Assembly: GCF_030409835.1 (NCBI RefSeq)
Contig: NZ_JAUFQO010000016.1
Location: forward strand, 496,001-560,000
Length of the DNA: 64,000 nt
Origin: Lutimonas halocynthiae
Lineage (GTDB): Bacteria > Bacteroidota > Bacteroidia > Flavobacteriales > Flavobacteriaceae
Reading direction: 5' to 3'
The position numbers and the translations under genes are program-made. Positions 17,100 to 25,809 of the stretch are shown one piece after another. Each line of letters opens with the position of its first letter. Position 1 is the first letter of the stretch. The notes beneath the pieces are model-generated. The model saw only the letters and a program-made list of their open reading frames with translations, ran no database searches and was not told the origin of the DNA.

Positions 17100-18620
17100 C
17101 TAAATTATATTCAACATTTTTTGAGTTGCAACAATCGCTGAAACGGTTTGATCAGAATCAAGTCCTCTGGTTTTAAAAATTTTCTCACCTTGCTTCCAGG
17201 TAATCACCGTTTCACAAAGTGCGTCAGAATTAGATCCAGGAGGAATTCTAACCGCATAATCAGTAAGCGTAGGAAGACTCATTCCCTTTTCCTTATAGAT
17301 TTTTCCCAAAGTATTCATAAAGGCATCAAATTGTCCATCTCCCTGGGCATTCTCCTGAATACTGTTACCATCAATTCTTACAGAAACAGTGGTTGAAGGT
17401 CTTAAACCCTTCGAGTGAGTCAATACATAGGAATCTACCACTACTCTTTCTTCTACTGAGTTACTGTCAAGAACATCTGAAATAATATAAGGCAGGTCTT
17501 CTTTTGTCACCACCTCTTTTTTATCTCCAAGCTCAATAATTCGTTTTGTAACTTTTGAAATATCTTCATCACTTAGGAACAATCCCAATTCCTGTAAATT
17601 CTTTTGAATATTTGCTTTTCCTGAGGTCTTCCCTAAAGCATATTGTCTTTTTCTCCCAAATCTCTCAGGTAATAAATCATTAAAGTATAAGTTCTTTTTA
17701 TTGTCCCCATCAGCATGTATTCCAGCAGTTTGTGTAAAAACATTATCTCCAAGAACCGGTTTGTTTTCTGGAATTCTAAATCCCGAGAACGTTTCAACAA
17801 GTTTACTCACTTTGAATAGAGATTGTTCTTTAACCGCTATTTCGACTTCTGGTAAAAAATCATTTATAACGGCAACTACGCTTGCCAGAGGAGCATTACC
17901 AGCTCGTTCACCCATACCATTAACCGTAAGGTGCAAACCATCAGCACCTGCTTTTACTGCTTCCAGCACATTGGCTACGCCAAGGTCATAATCATTATGC
18001 GCGTGAAAATCTATATGCATTTCAGGATAACGTTCCTTTACTTGTTTTACAAAATCAAAAGATTCAGATGGTGTTAAAACACCGAGCGTATCAGGCAACA
18101 AAACCCTTTTAATGGGTTCTTTTGCCAGAAAATCGAGGAACTCAAATACATACTCAGGGGAATTCCTCATACCATTGCTCCAGTCTTCCAAATAGACATT
18201 AGTCTCTATCCCTTGCTCTAATCCTGATCTTATGCTTTTTTGAATTGCAGTAAAATGCTCTTGAGGCGTTTTCTTTAGTTGGTGTGTAAGATGATTCAAC
18301 GAACCCTTTGTCAATAGATTCTGTACTTTAGCTCCAGTCTCATTCATCCATTCTAAAGACAAACCGCCATCGACAAAAGACAGCACTTCAATCTTGTCAA
18401 TAAACCCTGCTTCCTTCGCCCAGTCAGTAATACTCTTAACAGCATTAAACTCACCTTCAGATACTCTTGTAGAGGCTATTTCAATCCTGTCAACTTTTAG
18501 CTCTTCTAATAATAGTTTAGCGATCGTAAGCTTTTCAGTTGCAGAAAAAGATACGCCATTAGTCTGTTCCCCATCTCTGAGGGTCGTATCCATTATTTCA
18601 ATTTTACGTCTTTCTGACAT
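17100..18620 (-). CDS. leuA: 2-isopropylmalate synthase (LeuA-type, with regulatory domain)
   Basis: Condenses acetyl-CoA with 2-oxoisovalerate, the committed step of leucine synthesis. The 506-residue protein has the HMGL-like TIM barrel with MDTTLRDGEQTNGVSFS at residues 10-26, VLLPDTLGVLTP, the metal-binding HAHNDYDLGVANVLEA, and LTVNGMGERAGNAPLA. The C-terminal about 120 residues (SKGLRPSTTVSVRIDGNSIQ onward) are the LeuA allosteric domain, which implies leucine feedback. Citramalate synthases share this architecture, so the keto-acid substrate is assigned from the leuCDAB context. It is 11 bp from leuD and 15 bp from leuB. Confidence 0.9.
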   Translation of the reverse strand: MSERRKIEIMDTTLRDGEQTNGVSFSATEKLTIAKLLLEELKVDRIEIASTRVSEGEFNAVKSITDWAKEAGFIDKIEVLSFVDGGLSLEWMNETGAKVQNLLTKGSLNHLTHQLKKTPQEHFTAIQKSIRSGLEQGIETNVYLEDWSNGMRNSPEYVFEFLDFLAKEPIKRVLLPDTLGVLTPSESFDFVKQVKERYPEMHIDFHAHNDYDLGVANVLEAVKAGADGLHLTVNGMGERAGNAPLASVVAVINDFLPEVEIAVKEQSLFKVSKLVETFSGFRIPENKPVLGDNVFTQTAGIHADGDNKKNLYFNDLLPERFGRKRQYALGKTSGKANIQKNLQELGLFLSDEDISKVTKRIIELGDKKEVVTKEDLPYIISDVLDSNSVEERVVVDSYVLTHSKGLRPSTTVSVRIDGNSIQENAQGDGQFDAFMNTLGKIYKEKGMSLPTLTDYAVRIPPGSNSDALCETVITWKQGEKIFKTRGLDSDQTVSAIVATQKMLNII

Positions 18621-18631
18621 GAGCCTTCTTA

Positions 18632-19228
18632 TTAAAAGGGTCTTTGATCAGCAAATTGAACGATCTCTTCCTTCATATTCTGAAGATAGTCGATATCGTC
18701 GAATCCGTTGAGCATGTTTTCTTTTTTATAGCCATTGATGTCAAACTTTTCAACTGAACCAGTGCTCAATAAGCTTACTTCTTGTTTTTCAAGATCTACT
18801 AAAATTTCAGTGTTTGGATTTTTCTCTATTTCAGCGAATATTTCAGCCAGAAAAGATTCACTAACCTGCACTGGTAAGACACCTACATTTAGGCAATTAC
18901 CTTTAAAAATATCTGCAAAAAAACTTGAGATAACGCATCTAAATCCAAAATCATATACTGACCAGGCCGCGTGTTCTCTTGAAGATCCAGATCCAAAATT
19001 CCTTCCCCCAACTAATATTTTTCCACTGTAAATCGATTTGTTTAAAACAAAATCTTTTTTTGGCGAACCGTCGGCATTGTATCTCCAATCTCTAAATAAA
19101 TTATCGCCAAACCCTTTTCTCTCAGTAGCCTTTAAAAACCTGGCAGGAATGATTTGATCTGTATCAACATTCTCAATAGGTAAAGGATAAGCACTGCTTT
19201 TTAATATTGTAAAACTATCGTATGCCAT
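18632..19228 (-). CDS. leuD: 3-isopropylmalate dehydratase small subunit
   Basis: Swivel-domain subunit that pairs with LeuC to isomerise 2- to 3-isopropylmalate. At 198 residues it has standard length for the bacterial form. Motifs: PIENVDTDQIIPARFL near the N-terminus, and GGRNFGSGSSREHAAW around residues 73-88, which contributes substrate binding. SNCLNVGVLPV-like GNCLNVGVLPVQVS follows. It lies between leuC (32 bp) and leuA (11 bp). Confidence 0.97.
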   Translation of the reverse strand: MAYDSFTILKSSAYPLPIENVDTDQIIPARFLKATERKGFGDNLFRDWRYNADGSPKKDFVLNKSIYSGKILVGGRNFGSGSSREHAAWSVYDFGFRCVISSFFADIFKGNCLNVGVLPVQVSESFLAEIFAEIEKNPNTEILVDLEKQEVSLLSTGSVEKFDINGYKKENMLNGFDDIDYLQNMKEEIVQFADQRPF

Positions 19229-19260
19229 TTCTAATTGTATTTCTTTATTGTGTGCAATAA

Positions 19261-20655
19261 TTATAATAACTCTCTTGGATCAGTAACCTTCCCGGTAACA
19301 GCGGCAGCGGCAGCCATTAAAGGACTTGCCAATAAGGTTCTGGAACCAGGGCCTTGCCTTCCTTCAAAATTTCTATTTGAAGTACTAACTGCATATTTTC
19401 CGGCGGGCACTTTATCATCATTCATGGCTAAACAAGCAGAGCATCCTGGCTGACGTAGTTCAAAACCAGCTTCCTCCAAAATATCCAAAAGACCTTCTTT
19501 CTTAATCTGATCTTCCACTATATGTGAACCTGGAACTAACCATGCCGTAACATGTTCCGCTTTTTTCCTGCCTTTTACAATTGACGTAAAAGCTCTAAAA
19601 TCTTCTATTCTACCGTTGGTACAGCTACCAAGAAAAACATAATCAATTTTCTTGGCCTTCATAGCCTCTCCTTCATTGAAGCCCATATAATTTAATGACT
19701 TGTCATAAGTAGTTTTTCCACCCGTAACATCCTTAGATAAAGGGATATCTTTTGAGATCCCAATTCCCATTCCTGGGTTTGTTCCAAAGGTGATCATCGG
19801 TTCTATTTCTGCAGCATCGTAGGTGAATTCTTTGTCAAAAATAGCACCCTCTTCCGTTTTTAAAGTTTTCCAATAAGCCATGGCACTGTCCCAATCAGCT
19901 CCTTTTGGAGTAAATTGTCTACCTTCAATATAATCATAGGTAGTTTGATCAGGAGCAATCATTCCTCCTCTTGCACCCATCTCAATACTCAGGTTACAAA
20001 CAGTCATTCTTCCTTCCATTGTCATCTGCTCGAATACATCTCCAGAATATTCTACAAAATATCCCGTAGCTCCAGAAGTTGTCAGCTTTGCAATAATAAA
20101 TAAAGCCACATCTTTAGGTCCTACCGCTTTTCCAAGGGTACCGTTAATATTGATACGCATCTTTTTTGGCTTCGGTTGCATGATACACTGTGTTGACAAA
20201 ACCATTTCAACTTCAGAAGTACCAATACCAAATGCTATAGCACCAAAGGCACCATGTGTAGAAGTATGTGAATCTCCACAAACAATAGTTGATCCCGGTA
20301 AAGTAATTCCGTGCTCAGGCCCTACCACGTGTACAATTCCATTATTTTGATCTCCAAGACCCCAATGGCTAATGCCATACTTTTTAGCGTTTCTTTCTAA
20401 TGTCTCTAACTGATTCGCAGATAAAGGATCCTTTACAGGAAGATGTTGATTTATAGTTGGCGTATTGTGATCAGCAGTTGCAAAAGTTCTATTTGGATAG
20501 ATCACATCAATGCCTCTACTTTCTAAACCTAGAAATGCCACCGGGCTTGTTACCTCATGGATAAAATGACGGTCAATAAAAAATACATCAGGTCCATCTT
20601 TTATGCTCCTTACAACATGTGTATCCCAAACTTTATCAAATAATGTGTTACTCAT
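19261..20655 (-). CDS. leuC: 3-isopropylmalate dehydratase large subunit
   Basis: Aconitase-family [4Fe-4S] subunit of isopropylmalate isomerase, 464 residues. Seen motifs: [10 protein letters not shown] at the start, [36 protein letters not shown] around residue 130, [14 protein letters not shown] near 345 and [11 protein letters not shown] near 405. The three cluster cysteines are the one in SCTNGR and the two in [10 protein letters not shown]. It is the first gene of leuCDAB. The 378 bp upstream shows no leader peptide run of leucine codons or T-box-like structure that I could identify. Confidence 0.97.
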   Translation of the reverse strand: MSNTLFDKVWDTHVVRSIKDGPDVFFIDRHFIHEVTSPVAFLGLESRGIDVIYPNRTFATADHNTPTINQHLPVKDPLSANQLETLERNAKKYGISHWGLGDQNNGIVHVVGPEHGITLPGSTIVCGDSHTSTHGAFGAIAFGIGTSEVEMVLSTQCIMQPKPKKMRININGTLGKAVGPKDVALFIIAKLTTSGATGYFVEYSGDVFEQMTMEGRMTVCNLSIEMGARGGMIAPDQTTYDYIEGRQFTPKGADWDSAMAYWKTLKTEEGAIFDKEFTYDAAEIEPMITFGTNPGMGIGISKDIPLSKDVTGGKTTYDKSLNYMGFNEGEAMKAKKIDYVFLGSCTNGRIEDFRAFTSIVKGRKKAEHVTAWLVPGSHIVEDQIKKEGLLDILEEAGFELRQPGCSACLAMNDDKVPAGKYAVSTSNRNFEGRQGPGSRTLLASPLMAAAAAVTGKVTDPRELL

Positions 20656-21033
20656 AATATTTTAAAATCTAATTTTTTGAAATTTTGCCATAGGCAGATG
20701 CAAATTTATTTTTTTAAATGATTCTTTACTCTTCACATCTATATTTTTTTACAATGTTCAAAATCAATTATACAAGCTTTGTTCGTAGAATAAAATCCAA
20801 ACTATACTGCAATACAATTCAATATTGTCATTATTTAATTTTTTAATTGTAATTATTAGTAAATCTTTAATTATTAAGGGTATTATTAGTTATAATACAT
20901 TTAATTGAAATAATAATTCAAGTATACACGCCAATAAATTATTTTGTAATTAAAATAAATACGATTTTTAAGAATTAAATTATTGTATTTTTAGCCCACA
21001 TTGAACGCTAAGCCAAATAAAATTCATCTTCAA
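20656..21033. other. Divergent intergenic region between leuC and the M19 peptidase
   Basis: About 378 bp, extremely AT-rich (around 20860-20990 there are long runs of A and T). It must hold the leuC promoter (minus) and the peptidase promoter (plus). No RNA gene, leader peptide or strong hairpin is evident by eye. Confidence 0.5.
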
Positions 21034-22335
21034 ATGAAAAAGACACAATTATCCCTTTTATTATTTTTTATCTCTTTAGTATTGACCGCTCAATCTCGGC
21101 CTCCCGAGAGTGAAAACAGTAGGAGAGAAAGAGCATTAAAAATTCATGAGTCGGTTATTACAATTGACACGCATAATGATATCAATATAGCCAATTTCAC
21201 AGCGGAGAAGAATTACACTCAAGATCTGGATACACAGGTCAATCTTCCGAAAATGATTACTGGAGGGCTTGACGTATCCTGGTTGATTGTTTATACAGGT
21301 CAAGGGAGTCTTGATAAAAAAGGATATAAGAAAGCATACGAGAATGCCATATCTAAATTTGATGCCATTCATAGATTAACTGAGGTTTATGCAGCAGATC
21401 AGATTGAATTAGCGCTTTCTTCAGACGACGTAAAAAGAATCCAAAAAGAAGGAAAAAAAGTAGTTATGATTGGAGTTGAAAATGCATATCCAATTGGAGA
21501 GGATCTTAACAGAATAGAGGAATTCTATAATAAAGGAGCTCGTTATATGTCATTGGCTCACAATGGCCATTCTCAATTTAGTGATTCAAATACAGGAGAA
21601 CAGGATAGTATTTGGCTGCATAACGGGCTGTCAGAACTAGGCAAAAAAGCCATTGTAGAAATGAACAGGCTGGGAATTATGATAGACCTCTCACACCCAT
21701 CCAAAAAGGCAAATATCCAAATGATACAGCTTTCAAAAGCGCCTGTTATTGCTTCCCATTCTTCAGCACGAGGCCTAAGTGATGTGAGTCGTAATTTAGA
21801 TGATGAAGTGCTCAAGATGATAAAGAACAATGGGGGTGTTGTACAAACAGTTGCGCTTGCTGACTATGTCAGTCTTGACAAAGTGAAAAGTAATAACGAA
21901 GCCAGTCAGCCTATTTACGATCAGGTTGCTAAAGAACTAGGTGTTCCTTACTTAACAATGACTCAAATCAGCAAATTGCGTGGTGAAGAACTTCATACTG
22001 CCTACAATAATTATGACATGATCATGAAAAAAGCCGGCCCTCTAAAAAAGGAAATCAATAAACAATTTCCCTTGGTGAATGTCAGAGATTTTGTTGACCA
22101 TATTGACTATATGGTTAAACTCATAGGAGTTGACCATGTAGGAATCAGTTCAGATTTCGATGGCGGTGGTGGTATCCAAGGCTGGGACAATGCCTCTGAA
22201 ACCTTTAATATTACCTATGAATTGGTAAGACGTGGTTATTCCGAAACTGACATTGCTAAAATATGGGGATTGAACCTTTTAAGGGTGTTAGACGAAGTTG
22301 ACGCAATTGCCAAAAAATTAAAGGCCACAGAATAG
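21034..22335 (+). CDS. Secreted membrane-dipeptidase-like peptidase, family M19
   Basis: A zinc metallopeptidase of the renal-dipeptidase family, which hydrolyses dipeptides. I start at the ATG at 21034 because it gives a clean signal peptide (MKKTQLSLLLFFISLVLTAQ); the frame extends upstream only to a TTG. Motifs: VITIDTHNDINIANF with the first metal ligands, VMIGVENAYPIGEDL with the bridging Glu, MSLAHNGHSQFSDS, IMIDLSHPSKKANI with its His, APVIASHSSARGL, and VDHVGISSDFDGGGGI near the C-terminus. 433 residues is normal. It sits 79 bp before the kelch-like gene. D-Ala-D-Ala or dipeptide scavenging are possible roles. Confidence 0.93.
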   Translation: MKKTQLSLLLFFISLVLTAQSRPPESENSRRERALKIHESVITIDTHNDINIANFTAEKNYTQDLDTQVNLPKMITGGLDVSWLIVYTGQGSLDKKGYKKAYENAISKFDAIHRLTEVYAADQIELALSSDDVKRIQKEGKKVVMIGVENAYPIGEDLNRIEEFYNKGARYMSLAHNGHSQFSDSNTGEQDSIWLHNGLSELGKKAIVEMNRLGIMIDLSHPSKKANIQMIQLSKAPVIASHSSARGLSDVSRNLDDEVLKMIKNNGGVVQTVALADYVSLDKVKSNNEASQPIYDQVAKELGVPYLTMTQISKLRGEELHTAYNNYDMIMKKAGPLKKEINKQFPLVNVRDFVDHIDYMVKLIGVDHVGISSDFDGGGGIQGWDNASETFNITYELVRRGYSETDIAKIWGLNLLRVLDEVDAIAKKLKATE

Positions 22336-22384
22336 CAAACTTTAAGTCTTATTTATAGCTTTTTCATAGTTTTAGAAAATTTTG

Positions 22385-22392
22385 TATCTTTC
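22385..22392 (+). promoter_or_regulatory. Candidate promoter -7 element for the kelch-like gene
   Basis: TTTTGTATCTTTC: TATCTTTC approximates the Bacteroidota TAnnTTTG element, 21 nt before the start codon. The -33 element is weak, so confidence is low. Confidence 0.3.
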
Positions 22393-22413
22393 TGATAACT
22401 AATCCCCTATGCT

Positions 22414-24258
22414 ATGTATAAAACTACTTTTCAAAATTTATTGCAATTTTTTATTCGATCTACAACCAATTTATGCTCATCAAGGAACGTGCTTGGTAAA
22501 TTATTTTTAACTGTTTTAGTATTTGTTTTATCTTCTAATGGAATACCCGATTGGCAAGGAAATAAAAACAAATCTCTCGAAGACTGGACCTGGAAAATCA
22601 TCAAGAAAAATGAATCAATTCCATTACCATTTCCTTTTGGTCCCGATATTCCTTCTCCTACTGATAATTGGTACCAAAGAGCCGGGCTACAAGCCCTTAA
22701 TCACAAAGGAAAATTTTACATTTTTGGTGGACGTACGCCTTTACCCATACCTATTCCGGGAGCTAGCATCATACATGGTGATGTTTGGAGTAGTTCCGAC
22801 AAAGGAGAAAATTGGGAAAGGATTCTTGAATCTAACCCCCCTACTCTAATTCCGGAGATTGGCCTTGTACCCTCTGACCCAAACTTCACCGAGCACTGGG
22901 CGAATCGTGCTTATTTTCAAGCTGTAAAAAAAGGAAGTTATATGTATATTATCGGCGGGCAAGATTTTACACTGGTCACAGTTCCGAATGAAGATTGGCC
23001 AGAAAATTGCCCGGATGAACCTATTTTTCCTGGTGGACCTATTGTACCGTGTGAACCAACTATACAGGTTCCTGTTTCTCAATTTTTTAATGATGTGTGG
23101 AGATCCAGAGATGGAGTGAATTGGAGACAAATGATTCAAAATCAAGCTATTGATTTAGAGGATGATAACCCACCCCATTGGGCCGGTCGTGCCGGATTGA
23201 GTGCCACTGTTTTTAAGGGCTATATCTATGTTATGGGTGGTTCTGTAAACGATGATAGCGCTGTTGTTATTGGTGCCCCTGCCCGTGAATATTTTAATGA
23301 CGTATGGAGATCTCGTGACGGAAGACGTTGGGAAAGAGTCAAAAAAAATCAGGAAATAGATTCGGAAGATCCAGATCCAACCCATTGGGCTCAAAGAGCT
23401 GGTGGTATTGCTGTCGTTAAAGGCGGTTATATGTATATGGTGGGAGGAGAAGAAGGATTTACATGTACTCCAATCGACCCAACTCAACCTTTTTTGGGAT
23501 TTGAAGAACCTTGTCCGCCCTACTTTAATGATGTATGGCGTACAAAAGACGGTGTTAACTGGAAACGAATGATTGATAATCAGGACGTAGATCTTGACAA
23601 TCCTACTCATTGGTCTAAACGTCCGGGACACCAAGTAGTTGTCGCTCAAAACCAACTTGTTCTTTTTGGTGGATTTGGTTTAGGAGAGAATAAATTAGGA
23701 AATGAGCCTTCAAACCCATCAGATGTTTGGGTAAGCTATAATGGGGCGAAATGGGAAAAAGTCAGTGATGCACCATGGAACGCTGATGGATCAGAGGATA
23801 TCAAATATGATTTTGATGCGGTTGTTGAAAAAGGATATGGTAAATTTTCAGATGCCATATATACTTTTGGTGGAGACCGAGAAACTTTTGATTTTTTCGA
23901 TACAGAAAATTATAAAAACGTTGACAACGACGTATGGAAGTTCTCCTTGCCAAAAAAGAAGGAAGTAGAAGAAGAAATTGAAATAGTTCTTGCGTTACAT
24001 CAGAATTATCCTAATCCTTTTAGTGAGTCTACAAACTTAAAATATACGATACCTAATCGGGCTTATGTTGCAATCAACATATTCGACAACCGCGGACGTT
24101 TCGTATCGAGACTGGTTGGAAAAACACAGAATGCCGGGGATTATGAGTCTACTTGGAATGGAAAAAATTATAAGGGTAAAAATGTTAAAGCAGGTTATTA
24201 CTATGCTATACTTTGGAGTCATGGAAAGGCCGAAACCATCAAATTATATAAAAAATAA
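22414..24258 (+). CDS. Secreted kelch-like repeat protein with type IX secretion sorting domain
   Basis: A 614-residue protein. A signal-type hydrophobic segment (LGKLFLTVLVFVLSSNG, about residues 28-44) follows an unusually long N-region. Residues about 75-470 contain at least five blade-like repeats, each with a W-x-x-R-A/P-G start, a YVMGG/YMVGGE/LVLFGG strand and a shared FNDVWRSRDGxxW segment; three copies of the last lie near residues 225, 290 and 370. The last about 85 residues (LHQNYPNPFSESTNLKYTIP to the C-terminus AETIKLYKK) are a classic T9SS type A sorting domain, so the protein should be exported across the outer membrane and anchored or released. Ligand unknown. A terminator follows at 24283. 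Confidence 0.88.
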   Translation: MYKTTFQNLLQFFIRSTTNLCSSRNVLGKLFLTVLVFVLSSNGIPDWQGNKNKSLEDWTWKIIKKNESIPLPFPFGPDIPSPTDNWYQRAGLQALNHKGKFYIFGGRTPLPIPIPGASIIHGDVWSSSDKGENWERILESNPPTLIPEIGLVPSDPNFTEHWANRAYFQAVKKGSYMYIIGGQDFTLVTVPNEDWPENCPDEPIFPGGPIVPCEPTIQVPVSQFFNDVWRSRDGVNWRQMIQNQAIDLEDDNPPHWAGRAGLSATVFKGYIYVMGGSVNDDSAVVIGAPAREYFNDVWRSRDGRRWERVKKNQEIDSEDPDPTHWAQRAGGIAVVKGGYMYMVGGEEGFTCTPIDPTQPFLGFEEPCPPYFNDVWRTKDGVNWKRMIDNQDVDLDNPTHWSKRPGHQVVVAQNQLVLFGGFGLGENKLGNEPSNPSDVWVSYNGAKWEKVSDAPWNADGSEDIKYDFDAVVEKGYGKFSDAIYTFGGDRETFDFFDTENYKNVDNDVWKFSLPKKKEVEEEIEIVLALHQNYPNPFSESTNLKYTIPNRAYVAINIFDNRGRFVSRLVGKTQNAGDYESTWNGKNYKGKNVKAGYYYAILWSHGKAETIKLYKK

Positions 24259-24282
24259 ACGCTGATAGCAATTCATAAAAAA

Positions 24283-24318
24283 CTTGTTAATGTCTAAGGC
24301 ATTAGCAAGTTTTTTTTT
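24283..24318 (+). terminator. Intrinsic terminator after the kelch-like gene
   Basis: CTTGTTAATG, 7-nt loop, CATTAGCAAG, then eight or more T. Ten-bp stem with one G-T pair, 24 bp after the stop codon. Confidence 0.85.
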
Positions 24319-24354
24319 GCTTCAATACCAGAAAGGAATCATCTTTTTAATAGA

Positions 24355-24786
24355 TTATTGAAATTTTTTCCAGTTTTCATCTGCCTTCAAAACCAGTTCA
24401 TCCGGTCCTTCTTCTATCCAGTCTTCAAACGTATTGTCAAAATAAGCATCATAAAAAAGATACAACTTGCTATTTCTTATCTCAAAAGTTTTTGGGTTTA
24501 CCTTTACTTTTTCTCCCTTCGAGGCCATAGCATAAGCACACCAACCTCCGTATTGAGGAAGGAATTGCAAGGGGTCTTTCTTAAATTTATTTAAATTATT
24601 ATCTGAAGAGAACCTATACGAAACACCTTTGTGCTCTGTGCTAAATTTGGATTGGCCCTTAATAGCTTTAGCATCAAAATACGCCACTACATCGTAACCT
24701 GCTGCGCCGTAATCACTCTGAATATTAACATTTTGCTGAGCTGACACACTTTGTATAACCAATAAAAAGACCCAAACTAATCTCAT
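24355..24786 (-). CDS. Secreted YHS-domain protein
   Basis: A 143-residue protein with signal peptide (MRLVWVFLLVIQSVSAQ) followed by a YHS domain. GAAGYDVVAYFDAKAIKGQSKFS and YRFSSDNNLNKFKKDPLQFLPQYGGWCAYA are the family core, with the C-terminal part DPKTFEIRNSKLYLFY-like NPKTFEIRNSKLYLFYD. YHS domains are associated with metal handling, often copper, but no metal-binding mode can be claimed here beyond the Cys and Tyr residues in the GGWCAYAM loop. It is followed 56 bp upstream by a lipoprotein gene on the same strand; whether they are co-transcribed is unclear. Confidence 0.85.
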   Translation of the reverse strand: MRLVWVFLLVIQSVSAQQNVNIQSDYGAAGYDVVAYFDAKAIKGQSKFSTEHKGVSYRFSSDNNLNKFKKDPLQFLPQYGGWCAYAMASKGEKVKVNPKTFEIRNSKLYLFYDAYFDNTFEDWIEEGPDELVLKADENWKKFQ

Positions 24787-24841
24787 ATTTTTATTTTTAG
24801 CTTAGGACGAGCGAGATTTAAATTCCTTGCAAGATTGCCGT

Positions 24842-25504
24842 TTAATATTCTGGCGTAACCATGATATGTGCATTATATCTTCCTGGAAACATCAACCATG
24901 GGTGGCTCGATTCGTTTGGTGCTAATGACAAGCCTGTGCTTTCTTGAGTCGCATAGGGTATATAGATTACATATCTGTACTTTCCATTGTCTATCACTCC
25001 TGTCTCTTCATTGAAATAAGCATTTTCTCCATAATAAATATGTAAGGTAGCAGGTGCTTCGGGCAATGCCATTTTTCCGGACGTTGCTTCTTCATCTCGA
25101 ATCGTTTCCTTTTCTTCACGTGATTTTCCTTCTGCATTTAATTCGCGCCCTCTATCCATCATCGGTTCCAAGCTTTTATGATAACAAACAACCTGAAAAC
25201 CGTCTTTTGCCGGATTATCAGCCACGCAAATAAATTCATTGTTTCCTTCTCGCAACATCATAAACTCACCTGACTCGCTATACCCATAAACCATGGCCTC
25301 TTCCCTAGCCTCTTGCGGCGCTGCTAAAATGGCAGAAGCAATTTGCTGATCAGGGCTTAATTTTTGATTTTTGGGAATGTCAAAAATAGAGGTCTCAGAG
25401 ACTTCTTCTTTGTCTATTAACATGATTTCATTTTTCTTATATGAAGGTTTTGCACAACTCAATAAAAGTATGCTAAAGGCTAATAGGTAGGCGGCTAATT
25501 TCAT
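24842..25504 (-). CDS. Hypothetical lipoprotein
   Basis: I start at the ATG at 25502-25504, which gives MKLAAYLLAFSILLLSCAKP, a clear lipoprotein signal with Cys at residue 17. The longer frame adds 20 unsupported residues. The mature about 200 residues contain an EEAMVYGYSESGEFMMLREG region and a conserved-looking C-terminal block, LPEAPATLHIYYGENAYFNEETG to PWLMFPGRYNAHIMV. I do not recognise the family. It likely resides at the periplasmic face of a membrane. The YHS gene follows 56 bp downstream on the same strand. Confidence 0.65.
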   Translation of the reverse strand: MKLAAYLLAFSILLLSCAKPSYKKNEIMLIDKEEVSETSIFDIPKNQKLSPDQQIASAILAAPQEAREEAMVYGYSESGEFMMLREGNNEFICVADNPAKDGFQVVCYHKSLEPMMDRGRELNAEGKSREEKETIRDEEATSGKMALPEAPATLHIYYGENAYFNEETGVIDNGKYRYVIYIPYATQESTGLSLAPNESSHPWLMFPGRYNAHIMVTPEY

Positions 25505-25703
25505 GTGGCTTTGGTTAAAAATTTGATAAACGAATATACTCCTTTTTGAACTTTTAAACAACAATTGATAATCCGGGGAATTGTTATCAATACAACATGT
25601 TTTTAGCTACACAATAAATTGGAGCATCCTACGTTACAGTATTATTAAGTTCTTAACTTTAATAAAATTGCTAATTTTTCCTCTTAAAAAGGGATGATTA
25701 CCA

Positions 25704-25809
25704 AAAAAGCCATAGCGAGCAAAAAATAGCCTTGAGGGGGGCTTATGATCAAACTAATAACATTTAAAATCTAAATGTTCAACTATTGAAACTTGCTATG
25801 GCTTTTTTT
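25704..25809 (-). terminator. Nested three-stem terminator/structured element after the hydroxylase operon
   Basis: Long inverted repeat: AAAAAAGCCATAGCGAG at 25704-25720 pairs with CTTGCTATGGCTTTTTT at 25792-25808 (one mismatch). Inside lie two hairpins: AGCC/GGCT at 25729-25743 and a perfect AACATTTA/TAAATGTT at 25759-25779. On the minus strand the right arm begins at the stop codon of the hydroxylase large subunit and the left arm ends in a T run, so it can terminate that operon. The three-way-junction layout is unusual for a simple terminator. Confidence 0.6.

Noticed and set aside
21001-21033. Upstream TTG start for the M19 peptidase
   Set aside because: It would add 11 residues before a clean signal peptide that begins at the ATG at 21034.
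22846-23655. Minus-strand ORFs inside the kelch-like gene
   Set aside because: They mirror the repetitive coding sequence and have no start context, signal or domain.
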